Shown: one piece after another, positions 9,074 through 18,152 of the stretch | Layout of the letters: each line of letters opens with the position of its first letter | How positions within the stretch are numbered: the stretch's first letter is position 1 | DNA from: Fulvivirga imtechensis AK7 | GTDB taxonomy: Bacteria > Bacteroidota > Bacteroidia > Cytophagales > Cyclobacteriaceae | Direction of reading: 5' to 3' | Assembly: GCF_000331535.1 (NCBI RefSeq) | Contig: NZ_AMZN01000032.1 | Location: forward strand, 1 to 64,000 | Length of the DNA: 64,000 bases | Notes under the pieces: generated by a model | Databases searched by the model: none | Told to the model about the DNA's origin: nothing | Seen by the model: the letters and a program-made list of their open reading frames with translations, nothing else | Position numbers and translations under genes: made by a program

Positions 9074-10132
9074 ATGGAGTTTACCGTTGATCAGATAGCA
9101 TCACTTTTAAATGGTGAAGTGAAAGGAGATGGAGGAGTCAAGATTAATATGTTGGCAAAAATACAGGATGCTAAACCTGGCCAACTTTCTTTTTTCTCCA
9201 ACCCTAAATATGAAAATCACCTCTATAGCACAGAAGCGAGTGCTGTTATCGTCAAGAAAGATTTTGAGCCTCGAAGACCGATCAAAGCTTCGTTAATACT
9301 GGTGGAAGATCCGTACAGCTCCTTTACTATTCTGCTTGAAGAATATCATAAGTTTCTCAGCTATCAAAAATCAGGCACAGAAGATCCCAGTTTTATAGGA
9401 CAGAACAGCACTGTTGGCGCTGATGTATATCGCGGAGCCTTTTCGTACATTGGCAACAACGTAAAGATCGGCAATAATGTGAAGATATACCCGCATGTAT
9501 ATATTGGCGATAACGTAACCGTTGGTGACAACACCATTTTAAATGCAGGCGTGAAACTTTATACCAATACAATTGTTGGCAACCACTGCGTCATCCACTC
9601 TGGCGTAGTTATTGGCAGCGATGGCTTCGGATTTGCTCCACAAAGTGATGGCACCTATAAAACAATCCCTCAGATGGGAAACGTCATAATTGGCGATAAT
9701 GTAGACATAGGCGCCAATACAGTTATAGACTGCGCCACTTTTCATGGTGATTCCACTAAGATCAATAATGGCGTAAAGCTTGACAACCTTATCCAGATCG
9801 CCCACAATGTTGAAATAGGAAAAAATACGGTGATTGCTGCCCAAACAGGTGTTAGCGGCTCAACAAAAATCGGGGATAACTGCGTGATTGCGGGACAGGT
9901 AGGTATAGCAGGACACATTGTACTGGCGAACAAAACCTCTATCGGGGCCAAGGCGGGATTAGGAAAGTCAATAAAAGACGAAAATGCAAAACTCATGGGC
10001 AGCCCTGCCTTTGATGTAAAAGAATATTACCGCGCTTACGCAGAATTTAAAAACCTTCCCGATTTAAGCGTCAGATTAAAGCAACTTGAAGAAAAAGTAC
10101 TAAATTTGCCGACATTTCAGGAGAAGCAATAA
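9074..10132 (+). CDS. lpxD: UDP-3-O-acyl-glucosamine N-acyltransferase LpxD
   Basis: Third step of lipid A synthesis: transfers a second (R)-3-hydroxyacyl chain to N2 of UDP-3-O-acyl-GlcN. The 352-aa protein has an N-terminal uridine-binding domain (FTVDQIASLLNG, KPGQLSFFSNPKYE). A left-handed beta-helix of hexapeptide repeats follows (IGNNVKIGNNVKIYPHVYIG and more). The catalytic-histidine region is NLIQIAHNVEIGKN. The last base of its stop is the first base of the lpxC-fabZ ATG, so the two are tightly coupled. Confidence 0.96.
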   Translation: MEFTVDQIASLLNGEVKGDGGVKINMLAKIQDAKPGQLSFFSNPKYENHLYSTEASAVIVKKDFEPRRPIKASLILVEDPYSSFTILLEEYHKFLSYQKSGTEDPSFIGQNSTVGADVYRGAFSYIGNNVKIGNNVKIYPHVYIGDNVTVGDNTILNAGVKLYTNTIVGNHCVIHSGVVIGSDGFGFAPQSDGTYKTIPQMGNVIIGDNVDIGANTVIDCATFHGDSTKINNGVKLDNLIQIAHNVEIGKNTVIAAQTGVSGSTKIGDNCVIAGQVGIAGHIVLANKTSIGAKAGLGKSIKDENAKLMGSPAFDVKEYYRAYAEFKNLPDLSVRLKQLEEKVLNLPTFQEKQ

Positions 10133-11526
10133 TGAATACCAAACAGCATACTATAAAAAAATCCGTTACACTTTCGGGGGTAGGCTTACATACCGGAGTG
10201 GAAACGAATATGACCTTTCTTCCCGCTAAGCCTGGTCATGGCATTAAATTTCAGAGGATCGATCTTGAAGGGCAACCTACCGTTGATGCGGATGTAGACA
10301 ATGTGGTCGACCTTTCGAGGGGTACCACTATAGAACAAAGCGGTGCCAGAATCAATACAGTGGAACACACCCTGGCGGCACTGGTAGGATTGGAAATAGA
10401 CAATGTGCTTATCCAGTTGGATGGCCCCGAGCCTCCTATTATGGACGGTAGTTCAAAGCAATTTGTTGATATCCTGAAAGAAGCGGGCACAGAAGAGCAG
10501 AATGCACTTCGTGAGTTTTATGAGGTTCAGGATAGTATATTCTATCGTGACAGTTCGCGTGATGTTGAAATAGCAGCCCTTCCCCTGGATGATTACCGCG
10601 TAACGGTAATGATCGACTACAATTCTCCTGTATTGGGGAGCCAGCATGCTTCACTTACTGACATCAGCCAGTTTGAAAAAGAGATAGCATCGTGCAGGAC
10701 CTTCTGCTTTCTTCATGAACTGGAAATGCTACATAAGAACAACCTGATCAAGGGGGGGGATTTAAATAATGCCATTGTTGTGGTTGACAGAATTGTACAG
10801 GATAACGAACTGGAAAGCCTGGCAAAGCTATTTAATAAACCCAAGGTAGAAGTAAAGAAAGAAGGGATCCTTAATAATGTCGAGCTAAGGTATCGTAATG
10901 AACCGGCCAGACACAAGCTTCTGGATGTAATGGGTGACCTTGCATTGGCAGGTAAGCCAATAAAAGCACAGATCCTGGCTGCAAGGCCGGGCCATGCTGC
11001 AAATGTGGCATTTGCCAAGAAGCTTAAGAAAGCTATGGCCAGTTCCGCCAAGCAGAATATACCGAAATATAATCCGAACTTACCCCCGGTTCTGGATATC
11101 AACCAGATCTCAAACATACTGCCTCACAGGTATCCATTCCTATTGATCGACAAGATCATTCATTTGGATGAAGAAAGTGTATCGGGTGTAAAGAATGTTA
11201 CCCTGAACGAGCACTTTTTCATGGGGCACTTCCCAGGCAACCCAGTAATGCCTGGTGTGCTACAAGTAGAAGCTATGGCTCAAATTGGCGGCATTCTGGT
11301 TCTCAACACCGTTCCCGATCCTGAAAATTACTGGACCTATTTCCTGGGAATTGAAAGTTTCAGGTTTAGAAAAATGGTGCTTCCCGGAGATACACTGGTG
11401 ATCAAATGTGATCTTATCGCTCCCATTAAAAGAGGTATCGCCAAAATGACGGGAAGGGCATTTGTAGGAAATACACTTGTGTGTGAGGGAACGATGACCG
11501 CGAGTATAGTAAGAAAAGATGCATGA
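10132..11526 (+). CDS. lpxC/fabZ: Bifunctional LpxC-FabZ fusion
   Basis: A 464-aa fusion. Residues 1 to about 305 form LpxC, the zinc-dependent UDP-3-O-acyl-GlcNAc deacetylase that commits to lipid A: GVGLHTGVETNM, the zinc-ligand region NTVEHTLAAL, and the HKLLDVMGDLAL and GHAANV segments. Residues from about 316 form FabZ, 3-hydroxyacyl-ACP dehydratase: ILPHRYPFLLIDKI, then HFFMGHFPGNPVMPGVLQVE carrying the catalytic His and Glu. The fusion is typical of Bacteroidota and places two enzymes competing for 3-hydroxyacyl-ACP under one expression unit. Confidence 0.96.
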   Translation: MNTKQHTIKKSVTLSGVGLHTGVETNMTFLPAKPGHGIKFQRIDLEGQPTVDADVDNVVDLSRGTTIEQSGARINTVEHTLAALVGLEIDNVLIQLDGPEPPIMDGSSKQFVDILKEAGTEEQNALREFYEVQDSIFYRDSSRDVEIAALPLDDYRVTVMIDYNSPVLGSQHASLTDISQFEKEIASCRTFCFLHELEMLHKNNLIKGGDLNNAIVVVDRIVQDNELESLAKLFNKPKVEVKKEGILNNVELRYRNEPARHKLLDVMGDLALAGKPIKAQILAARPGHAANVAFAKKLKKAMASSAKQNIPKYNPNLPPVLDINQISNILPHRYPFLLIDKIIHLDEESVSGVKNVTLNEHFFMGHFPGNPVMPGVLQVEAMAQIGGILVLNTVPDPENYWTYFLGIESFRFRKMVLPGDTLVIKCDLIAPIKRGIAKMTGRAFVGNTLVCEGTMTASIVRKDA

Positions 11527-11563
11527 TATAAAAACACATGCCAATGAAAATCAGATTTGACAA

Positions 11564-12343
11564 ATGAATCAGCCATTAGCATATATACACCCTCAGGCAA
11601 AAATTGCCAGAAACGTTGTAATTGAACCTTTTAGTACTATACATAAAAATGTAGTTATCGAAGAGGGAACATGGATAGGCCCCAATGTAACTATATTTGA
11701 AGGTGCCAGGATCGGTAAAAACGTAAAAATATACCCCGGAGCATCCATCTCATCCGTTCCCCAGGACCTGAAATACAAAGGAGAGGAAACGGAGACATTT
11801 ATCGGTGACAATACTGTGATCAGGGAATACGTAACCATAAGCAGAGGTACTGATGACAGGAATAAGACTGTTATTGGTCAGAACTGCCTGCTAATGGCCT
11901 ATGTGCATGTAGCTCATGATTGTATCATTGGTAATAATTGTATACTTGTAAATGCTGTGCAAATTGCAGGACACGTTACTATTGACGATTTTGCTATTAT
12001 TGGTGGTTCCAGTGCAGTTCATCAGTTTGTAAAAGTGGGTTCTCATGTGATGATCTCGGGAGGCTCCCTGGTGCGAAAAGATGTTCCCCCTTACACAAAA
12101 GCAGCCCGTGAGCCGCTAACCTACTGCGGCATCAATTCAATCGGATTGCGAAGAAGAGGATTCTCATCTGAAAAGATCAATGAGATCCAGGAAATATACA
12201 GGTACGTATTCCTAAAGGGATTGAACAATTCAAAAGCGCTGGACTTGGTAGAACTGGAGTTGCCCCCTTCAAAAGAAAGGGACGAGATCATCCATTTTAT
12301 AAGAAACTCCGACCGGGGAGTGATGAAAGGTTATTCTTACTAA
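11564..12343 (+). CDS. lpxA: UDP-GlcNAc O-acyltransferase LpxA
   Basis: First step of lipid A synthesis: acylates the 3-OH of UDP-GlcNAc from 3-hydroxyacyl-ACP. The 259-aa protein starts with IHPQAKIARNVVIEPFSTI, the hexapeptide beta-helix. LMAYVHVAHDCIIGNNC carries the catalytic His and GGSSAVHQFVKVG follows. The C-terminal helical domain starts near NSIGLRRRGFS. It is 37 nt after lpxC-fabZ, giving the order lpxD, lpxC-fabZ, lpxA. Confidence 0.96.
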   Translation: MNQPLAYIHPQAKIARNVVIEPFSTIHKNVVIEEGTWIGPNVTIFEGARIGKNVKIYPGASISSVPQDLKYKGEETETFIGDNTVIREYVTISRGTDDRNKTVIGQNCLLMAYVHVAHDCIIGNNCILVNAVQIAGHVTIDDFAIIGGSSAVHQFVKVGSHVMISGGSLVRKDVPPYTKAAREPLTYCGINSIGLRRRGFSSEKINEIQEIYRYVFLKGLNNSKALDLVELELPPSKERDEIIHFIRNSDRGVMKGYSY

Positions 12344-12354
12344 TAGGATGCCCC

Positions 12355-12981
12355 ATGGAGATATCCCTTCAGCAGCTTGCAAAACGCTATAATAAAGAAT
12401 GGATATTTAAGGATCTTACCTATACTTTTAATACGGGTAAAAGTTACGCACTTGTGGGCGCCAATGGCAGTGGCAAATCAACTTTGCTACAAATTCTGTC
12501 AGGTTACCGGCTTGCTTCGTCAGGAAAGATCATTTATCAAAGTGATCGTATAGAAGTGCCTGCAGACGAAGTTTTCAGCTTTATTTCGATAGCTACCCCC
12601 TATATGGAGCTAATTGAGGAATTCACTCTCTATGAGCACCTGAACTTCCATTTTAAATTCAGGAAACGAAGGGAAAACTATAGCATAGAAGACATTATGA
12701 AAAGCTGCTATCTGCAGCAATCGCGAGATAAAATAGTAAAGAATTTTTCTTCAGGCATGAAGCAGCGATTAAAGCTGGCCCTCGCCTTTTATACAGAGAG
12801 CGACCTGGTGCTGCTGGACGAACCTACATCCAACCTGGATGAACAGGGTATTGCGTGGTACCAGGACAAGCTGACAGAATTGTTGAATACTTCAGCCACT
12901 GTCATCATCGCTTCCAATCAAAAATATGAGTACCAGGATTTCTGTACGGCCCAGGTAAATATTCATGATTATAAAAAATAG
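12355..12981 (+). CDS. ABC transporter ATP-binding protein (orphan)
   Basis: A 208-aa ABC ATPase. Walker A is GANGSGKST (35-43), the signature is a degenerate FSSGMKQRLKLALAF instead of LSGGQ, and Walker B is LVLLDEPTSNLD. No permease gene is adjacent. It begins 11 nt after lpxA, so it is probably co-transcribed with the lipid A genes. Its partner and substrate are unknown. The short length without a C-terminal extension fits a family of small ABC ATPases found next to lpxA in Bacteroidota. Confidence 0.85.
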   Translation: MEISLQQLAKRYNKEWIFKDLTYTFNTGKSYALVGANGSGKSTLLQILSGYRLASSGKIIYQSDRIEVPADEVFSFISIATPYMELIEEFTLYEHLNFHFKFRKRRENYSIEDIMKSCYLQQSRDKIVKNFSSGMKQRLKLALAFYTESDLVLLDEPTSNLDEQGIAWYQDKLTELLNTSATVIIASNQKYEYQDFCTAQVNIHDYKK

Positions 12982-13033
12982 GGGTTACATAGCTAACAGG
13001 GAAGATATTTATAACCATAACCGTATTCTTTTA

Positions 13034-13056
13034 CGCTAAAATCTTTTATTTTAGCG
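13034..13056. terminator. Hairpin after the lipid A operon
   Basis: CGCTAAAAT (13034-13042) and ATTTTAGCG (13048-13056) are perfect 9-bp arms around CTTTT. The hairpin lies 52 nt past the ABC gene and before the next gene. There is no following T-run, so it may be a weak or factor-dependent terminator, or an mRNA stabiliser. Confidence 0.45.
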
Positions 13057-13128
13057 AAATGTCTTAAGAATAAATAAAAATATTTTTATATTTCGGATTC
13101 TATTACATTATCGTAAACTATATATTTA

Positions 13129-13587
13129 ATGAAAAAGCTTACTTATTTATTGACTGCAGGCGTACTTTTAGCAGTATTAACCATTGTTGGTTGCAAAAAA
13201 GATGATGGTGGGGGACTTTCTGAAGAAGAGGAGCAACTGGCTGCTCTTACAGGAACGTGGGCTGCAACTTCTGTAAATGATGGCACAACTGACAGGCAAG
13301 ACTATGATGATTTCGTACTGGCCATTAACGGGTCTAACCAGACCTATACTACCACTGGTGGACCAGACCTATTGCCTATGCCCAAAGCAGCACCTTTTGA
13401 ATTTGGAGCTAATGTAAAAACACAACTTGTATTGGAGCCCAATAATGCAAATACTGCTGTTAGCTATTCTATTTCTGCTGATGGTACTGAACTTACCTGG
13501 AGTTTCTCTTATACTGGTGACGGCTTCACAAATACCCGTCAGAGTAGTGTTGAAGGTGACTGGACTTTTGTTTTTACGAAGCAGTAA
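13129..13587 (+). CDS. Lipocalin-like lipoprotein
   Basis: A 152-aa protein with a lipoprotein signal peptide (MKKLTYLLTAGVLLAVLTIV, then GC at 21-22) followed by a charged linker. The mature part resembles the small beta-rich lipocalin-like or DUF5004-like domains of Bacteroidota: LTGTWAATSVNDG at the start, then repeated T/S/G-rich strands such as LTWSFSYTGDGF. It is probably anchored in the outer or inner membrane. No ligand can be inferred. A strong bidirectional terminator follows. Confidence 0.7.
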   Translation: MKKLTYLLTAGVLLAVLTIVGCKKDDGGGLSEEEEQLAALTGTWAATSVNDGTTDRQDYDDFVLAINGSNQTYTTTGGPDLLPMPKAAPFEFGANVKTQLVLEPNNANTAVSYSISADGTELTWSFSYTGDGFTNTRQSSVEGDWTFVFTKQ

Positions 13588-13605
13588 AAAGACAAAAAGA
13601 TATAT

Positions 13606-13640
13606 AAGGGTCTTTTAGTTTTAAAAGACCCTTTTTTATT
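13606..13640. terminator. Bidirectional rho-independent terminator
   Basis: A 12-bp perfect stem, AAGGGTCTTTTA (13606-13617) with TAAAAGACCCTT (13622-13633), around GTTT. T-rich sequence follows on the plus side and an A-rich sequence precedes it, so it can serve both the lipoprotein gene and the convergent minus-strand gene. Confidence 0.85.
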
Positions 13641-14283
13641 TCTTATCCTCTCTGGTGTTATCTAAAAAGCTTTCTAAGATTTTCCTTCGGCTTTCGCTGG
13701 TATCATAAAAATCTGCCAAGACCACCAGCTTCTCTCCTGAAAAGTTTACATCATAGTCCATTCTAATTATGCCATTGCACTTGCTAAAATATAGATCGGT
13801 AATAAAATCATAATGCCCCATCTTCTTCTCTCCCGTTATCACAAAGTGAAACACCGTATCCGTTAAAAAAGTATCATAGGACGCTCCATTTAGAGCAATT
13901 GTTAACTGACGATAACCAAAATAATCCTTTAATACCCATGGAGTAGAATTCTGGGTAAACTTGAGAAATGTATCTCCTTTTGGAAACCACAATGCATCAT
14001 TTCTCAACTCAAACAAGCTCTTCGATTCTCTAATCATTAATGAATTTGAAGAATAATACAACTTGTCCGGATAATAGAGTGGACCGTTATTGATATTTAG
14101 ACTAATGGAATCGCCTTTCTCACTCCACTCAATAAACCTGTCGTATCCTCTGACTTTCTTCAGCTTTTGGCTTGAAGTATCTAGCAAATAAGTATTCAAA
14201 CCAATTCTTTTATCCAATGCATTTTTAAGAAAGCTGTAGCAGTAGAATATTGTCAGGCACGTGCATAGAGTGGCAATATTCAT
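13636..14283 (-). CDS. Hypothetical protein with N-terminal hydrophobic segment
   Basis: A 215-aa protein that I do not recognise. It opens with a hydrophobic, cysteine-containing segment (about 1-18), a signal anchor or signal peptide. The rest is rich in aromatic and beta-prone residues, without clear motifs. It is convergent with the lipoprotein gene, sharing its terminator, and lies downstream of mutS2 in the same direction (41-nt gap). The function is unknown. Confidence 0.6.
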   Translation of the reverse strand: MNIATLCTCLTIFYCYSFLKNALDKRIGLNTYLLDTSSQKLKKVRGYDRFIEWSEKGDSISLNINNGPLYYPDKLYYSSNSLMIRESKSLFELRNDALWFPKGDTFLKFTQNSTPWVLKDYFGYRQLTIALNGASYDTFLTDTVFHFVITGEKKMGHYDFITDLYFSKCNGIIRMDYDVNFSGEKLVVLADFYDTSESRRKILESFLDNTREDKK

Positions 14284-14324
14284 TGTAAACAGATAAAAAA
14301 TTGGGCACTACATTTTTACTCCCC

Positions 14325-16715
14325 CTATTTCAAAACCACCACACTTATCCCCGCTCCCCCTCTTTCCACATGCTCATCAGCTATGGTGCTCACGACATTA
14401 GAGTCCTTTAAATAATTCCTGATCAAATCCTTAAGTATTCCATTTCCCTTTCCATGTAAGATCCGGACCTCCTGCATATTGAACAGGATGGCATCATCAA
14501 TAAATTTATCAATAATACCCAATACTTCCTCGGCCCGCTTGCCACGGACGTCTAGCGTAGGGCTGAATTCTGCCATCTTTTTGCTAATATCCATGCCGGA
14601 AGATACCTTCCCAGTTCTGCTGGCCTGACGAGCAATGCTGCGGGATACCTTTTCCAGTCTCTTAAGCTTCACCACTGTCTTTAGGTCCCCGACCTGTACC
14701 TCTACATCTTTCCCGCGCATATCCAGCACTTCCCCCACTACATCATTATCTATAATGCGTACACTATCCCCTACTGCAATGGCTCCGGGCACAGCTTTTA
14801 TCTTCTGTTCCTGATGTTCTTTGATTACTTCCTCGGCTGATATTTTCTCTTTTAGCTGCCCCAGCCGCTCTCGCATCTTTTTGGTTTCCTTTTTCTCTGC
14901 CTTGGTGGTTTTTATATGCCGGATGGTCTTTTCTATTTCACGGTTGGTTGTTGATAACAGTTGAGCCGCTTCTTTTTTAGCCGCATCAATGATCTCCTTT
15001 TTCTTTCCTTCCAACTGATCGTACAACTGATCATACTTATTTTTCAGGTTCTTCATCTGCTGCTCGGTTTCCCTGGCAGCCTTTTCGCGCATAGCGATCT
15101 CCTGTTCCTGCTTTTCCAGTTTCATGATCAGGTTATCAACATCTATGGTTTTGCTACCGATAACCTCACGCGCATAATCAACGATAGACAAAGACAAGCC
15201 TATCTTACGTGCGATTTCTAAGGAAAAGGAGCTGCCGGGTTTCCCTATTTCGAGCTCATATAATGGCTCCAGATGGGCCATATCGAACTTCATAGCGCCA
15301 TTTACCACACCCGGCTTATTCTCAGCGTAATGTTTAATATTGCTGTAGTGGGTGGTAATCACTCCATTACCCTGCAGTTCTACCAGCTTATCAAGTATGG
15401 CTTCGGCAATAGCTCCACCATAGTGTGGATCAGTACCTGTACCAAATTCATCGATCAGGCACAGCGTTTTTTTGTCCGTGTGCTTCAGGAAAAATTTCAT
15501 ATTGGTCAGATGAGAGCTATAGGTGCTCAAGTCATTTTCAATAGACTGCTCATCACCGATATCAATAAAAATGTTATTGAAAATACCAGCCACCGATTGC
15601 TCACCAAGCGGCACAAGCAGCCCACACTGAAGCATATATTGGATGAGTCCTACAGTTTTTAACGCAACTGATTTACCTCCAGCATTAGGTCCTGATATAA
15701 TCACTAGTCGCTGATCTTTATCAAGATCTATGCTCAATGGCACTACCTTTTTCCCTTGCTTCTGGTAGGCCAGGTATAAAAGAGGGTGCCTTGCCTCCCT
15801 CCATTTCATATCGGTAAGGGCTTTCACCTCCGGCATAATTGCCTTCATCTCAATAGCCAACCTCGCTTTAGCGCGAATGAAATCAATAAATGACAGGAAT
15901 TGATAGGCCTTTTGCACTCCCTCAAGGTTAAACCGGAGCATATCCGTAAGCCTGGTCAATATTCTGACTACCTCTCTTTTCTCAGAGTTTTCCAGTTCCC
16001 TGATCTCATTATTTCCCTCAAGCACCTCCGTAGGCTCCAGGTACACCGTTTGCCCGGTGGCAGATTCATCGTGAACAAAGCCTTTGATCCTTCTTTTAAA
16101 CTCCGCCATCACAGGAATGACCATCCGGCCATCTCTAACAGTCATGGATGCGCCTTCAGGAACGTAGCCTTCTTTTACAGCGCTTTTATAGATCTGGTCC
16201 AGGGTTCTCCTCACCTGGGCATGCTTTGCTCTAAGCTGCTGCCGGATATTAGCCAACTGGTCGCTGGCATTGTCTTTAACATACCCTGCGTCATCAATTT
16301 TGGCGCTTATATGATCACAAACCTCCGGATCGAAGTCTGCCATTCCGGTTAGCTCGTGCAGTTGGGGATAACTTTCTTGCCTGTTATTCAGAAAGCGCAC
16401 ACAGGCCAAAACCGTCTGCAGCGATCTATTAATGTTTAAAAATTCCTCTTCTGTAAGAAAAACACCTGCTGTTTTCGCTCTTCCAAGCGCAGAAGAGACA
16501 TCCAGAAAGTGATTGGACGGAAAGGGCTCATTTGCAGTGATGATCTTTGAAAATTCATCCGTTTGTAGCAGCAGCTTATGGATCTGGTCCGGGCTATGAC
16601 TAAGACGGATCTTATCTACAATATTAGCTCCCAGTGTAGAAAGACACTTTTCCTTGAGCAACGACCTGACCTTGTCAAAACCCAGCTTTTGCTCTATATC
16701 AGTGGGGTAAAGCAT
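14325..16715 (-). CDS. mutS2: Endonuclease MutS2
   Basis: A 796-aa MutS family protein lacking the mismatch-recognition domain. It has a core/lever helical region and an ATPase with Walker A SGPNAGGKSVALKT (about residue 338), Walker B CLIDEFGTGTDP and the ABC-type helix. A long coiled coil follows (about 510-620). The C-terminal Smr nuclease domain is seen at LDVRGKRAEEVLGIID and RILHGKGNGILKD. MutS2 is linked to suppression of recombination and to ribosome rescue. It starts one base from the end of the DUF4296 gene, so they form one transcript. Confidence 0.95.
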   Translation of the reverse strand: MLYPTDIEQKLGFDKVRSLLKEKCLSTLGANIVDKIRLSHSPDQIHKLLLQTDEFSKIITANEPFPSNHFLDVSSALGRAKTAGVFLTEEEFLNINRSLQTVLACVRFLNNRQESYPQLHELTGMADFDPEVCDHISAKIDDAGYVKDNASDQLANIRQQLRAKHAQVRRTLDQIYKSAVKEGYVPEGASMTVRDGRMVIPVMAEFKRRIKGFVHDESATGQTVYLEPTEVLEGNNEIRELENSEKREVVRILTRLTDMLRFNLEGVQKAYQFLSFIDFIRAKARLAIEMKAIMPEVKALTDMKWREARHPLLYLAYQKQGKKVVPLSIDLDKDQRLVIISGPNAGGKSVALKTVGLIQYMLQCGLLVPLGEQSVAGIFNNIFIDIGDEQSIENDLSTYSSHLTNMKFFLKHTDKKTLCLIDEFGTGTDPHYGGAIAEAILDKLVELQGNGVITTHYSNIKHYAENKPGVVNGAMKFDMAHLEPLYELEIGKPGSSFSLEIARKIGLSLSIVDYAREVIGSKTIDVDNLIMKLEKQEQEIAMREKAARETEQQMKNLKNKYDQLYDQLEGKKKEIIDAAKKEAAQLLSTTNREIEKTIRHIKTTKAEKKETKKMRERLGQLKEKISAEEVIKEHQEQKIKAVPGAIAVGDSVRIIDNDVVGEVLDMRGKDVEVQVGDLKTVVKLKRLEKVSRSIARQASRTGKVSSGMDISKKMAEFSPTLDVRGKRAEEVLGIIDKFIDDAILFNMQEVRILHGKGNGILKDLIRNYLKDSNVVSTIADEHVERGGAGISVVVLK

Positions 16716-17111
16716 TTATCTCTCCTTTGTCGGCTTCTTTTTGTCCTCTTCTAACTTCACATCCTCCTCTTTCTTCTCCCTAAGCTGCTGTTCCTTCAAA
16801 TTGAGGCTGTCAAGTACCGTCTCGTAGATCAACTCCAGTTTCTGAGGATGATCATAATAATAGCTCATGCTTTTCACATAAGTATCTTTGTTTATACCGT
16901 GCTTCTCAAGAAGCTTTTGTTCGTACACATCAAATATAGCGATAGCCGAATCTCTGGGGACGCGCAGATTCTGAACCTTTCCCTCTGCAATATACACATC
17001 GATCAGGAAGGAGACCATTGTGTCTTTTGGAAGGATGCCTTGAGGGACTTTATCTTTATTTCCACATGCCAGCAGCACCACATAACATAATATCAATAAT
17101 TTCGTTCTCAT
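16716..17111 (-). CDS. DUF4296 lipoprotein
   Basis: A 131-aa protein with a lipoprotein signal peptide (MRTKLLILCYVVLLACG, Cys16). The conserved DUF4296 core reads PKDTMVSFLIDVYIAEG, with YYDHPQKLELIYETVLDSL further on. A highly charged Lys/Glu C-terminal tail follows. The family is restricted to Bacteroidota and its function is unknown. It directly precedes mutS2. Confidence 0.8.
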   Translation of the reverse strand: MRTKLLILCYVVLLACGNKDKVPQGILPKDTMVSFLIDVYIAEGKVQNLRVPRDSAIAIFDVYEQKLLEKHGINKDTYVKSMSYYYDHPQKLELIYETVLDSLNLKEQQLREKKEEDVKLEEDKKKPTKER

Positions 17112-17273
17112 TTTTTATAACTCTTTCAACGATGGTAAAGCTATCTACTATTACTTTTTTAATATTGTAGTTTGTCCATTAATACGGCAAATATTCCTGC
17201 CAAATAAATCATATTTTTTATAGAAAGGAATATTCCACAAATTTGTTAATACGTTATAGCGAAAATTGAGCCA

Positions 17274-18152
17274 ATGAAGGATCTCTTAAAAAAGCTACGA
17301 AAATACGAAATTCAGATCAGAAAGGCTATCAATAGTCAGATGCAGGGAGATTTTCATTCGATCTTCAAAGGGTCGGGCCTGGAATTTGATGATGTACGCT
17401 CCTATCAATATGGTGACGACATTCGAACTATTGATTGGAATGTGAGCGCCAAGGGTCATGGAACGTTTGTAAAAACCTTTAAGGAAGAGAAAGAACAGAC
17501 CGTATTTTTTATTTTGGATGTCAGTGGCTCCCAGGAAATTGGTAGTACAGGAAGGCAAAAGCTAGACATCGGTAAAGAGGTCTGTGGTGTATTATCACTA
17601 TCAGCGGTAAAGGAAGGCAGTCAGGTCGGACTTATTTGCTTCTCTGATCAAAAGGAAAAGTATGTCAAACCCCGAAAGGGCCCTAAACTGGCCTATGAAA
17701 TCATCAATAGCCTCATCCACCTCAACCCTGTTTCTCACAAAACGGACCTCAGCAAAGCGATATTATTCACCCTGAATACCATCAAGAGAAGGAGTGTTAT
17801 GGTGTTTATCTCTGATTTTATTGATGAGGGCTATCATCACAATTTAAAAGGCCTTGCTAAAAAGCATGACCTGGTCATGATCAGGATTACTGACAAGCGC
17901 GAAACCAAGCTGCCCAAACTAGGTATAGTGCCTGTTTTTGAAAATGAGAGCAGAAAAACCATTTGGGTAAATACCTCATTTGGCAACTTCAGGTCAAGGA
18001 TAAAAGCCAACTATGCTGAGAATGAGGAGCAACTGATTAAATTTGCAAAAAAACATCAAATTAATTTTGTCTCCATAGACACAGAAGAGGATTATGTGCC
18101 CAAACTTCTGAAATTGTTTAAAATAAGAAATAAAACTTTGAAGAGTGTTTAA
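17274..18152 (+). CDS. DUF58 domain protein (Bat-type cluster)
   Basis: A 292-aa DUF58 protein with a VWA-like fold. The family signature is GSGLEFDDVRSYQYGDDIR followed by TIDWNVSAK. A MIDAS-like FILDVSGSQ follows, with a second conserved stretch VMVFISDFIDEG. DUF58 proteins accompany MoxR AAA+ ATPases and VWA membrane proteins in Bat (aerotolerance-like) clusters. No moxR gene precedes it here; the upstream neighbour is divergent. It overlaps the next gene by 8 bp. Confidence 0.88.
   Translation: MKDLLKKLRKYEIQIRKAINSQMQGDFHSIFKGSGLEFDDVRSYQYGDDIRTIDWNVSAKGHGTFVKTFKEEKEQTVFFILDVSGSQEIGSTGRQKLDIGKEVCGVLSLSAVKEGSQVGLICFSDQKEKYVKPRKGPKLAYEIINSLIHLNPVSHKTDLSKAILFTLNTIKRRSVMVFISDFIDEGYHHNLKGLAKKHDLVMIRITDKRETKLPKLGIVPVFENESRKTIWVNTSFGNFRSRIKANYAENEEQLIKFAKKHQINFVSIDTEEDYVPKLLKLFKIRNKTLKSV

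Noticed and set aside
10132-11526. lpxC-fabZ fusion as a novelty
   Set aside because: This fusion is well known across Bacteroidota.
13034-13056. Hairpin after the ABC gene considered as a strong intrinsic terminator
   Set aside because: The stem is perfect but no T-run follows, so it is listed only at low confidence.
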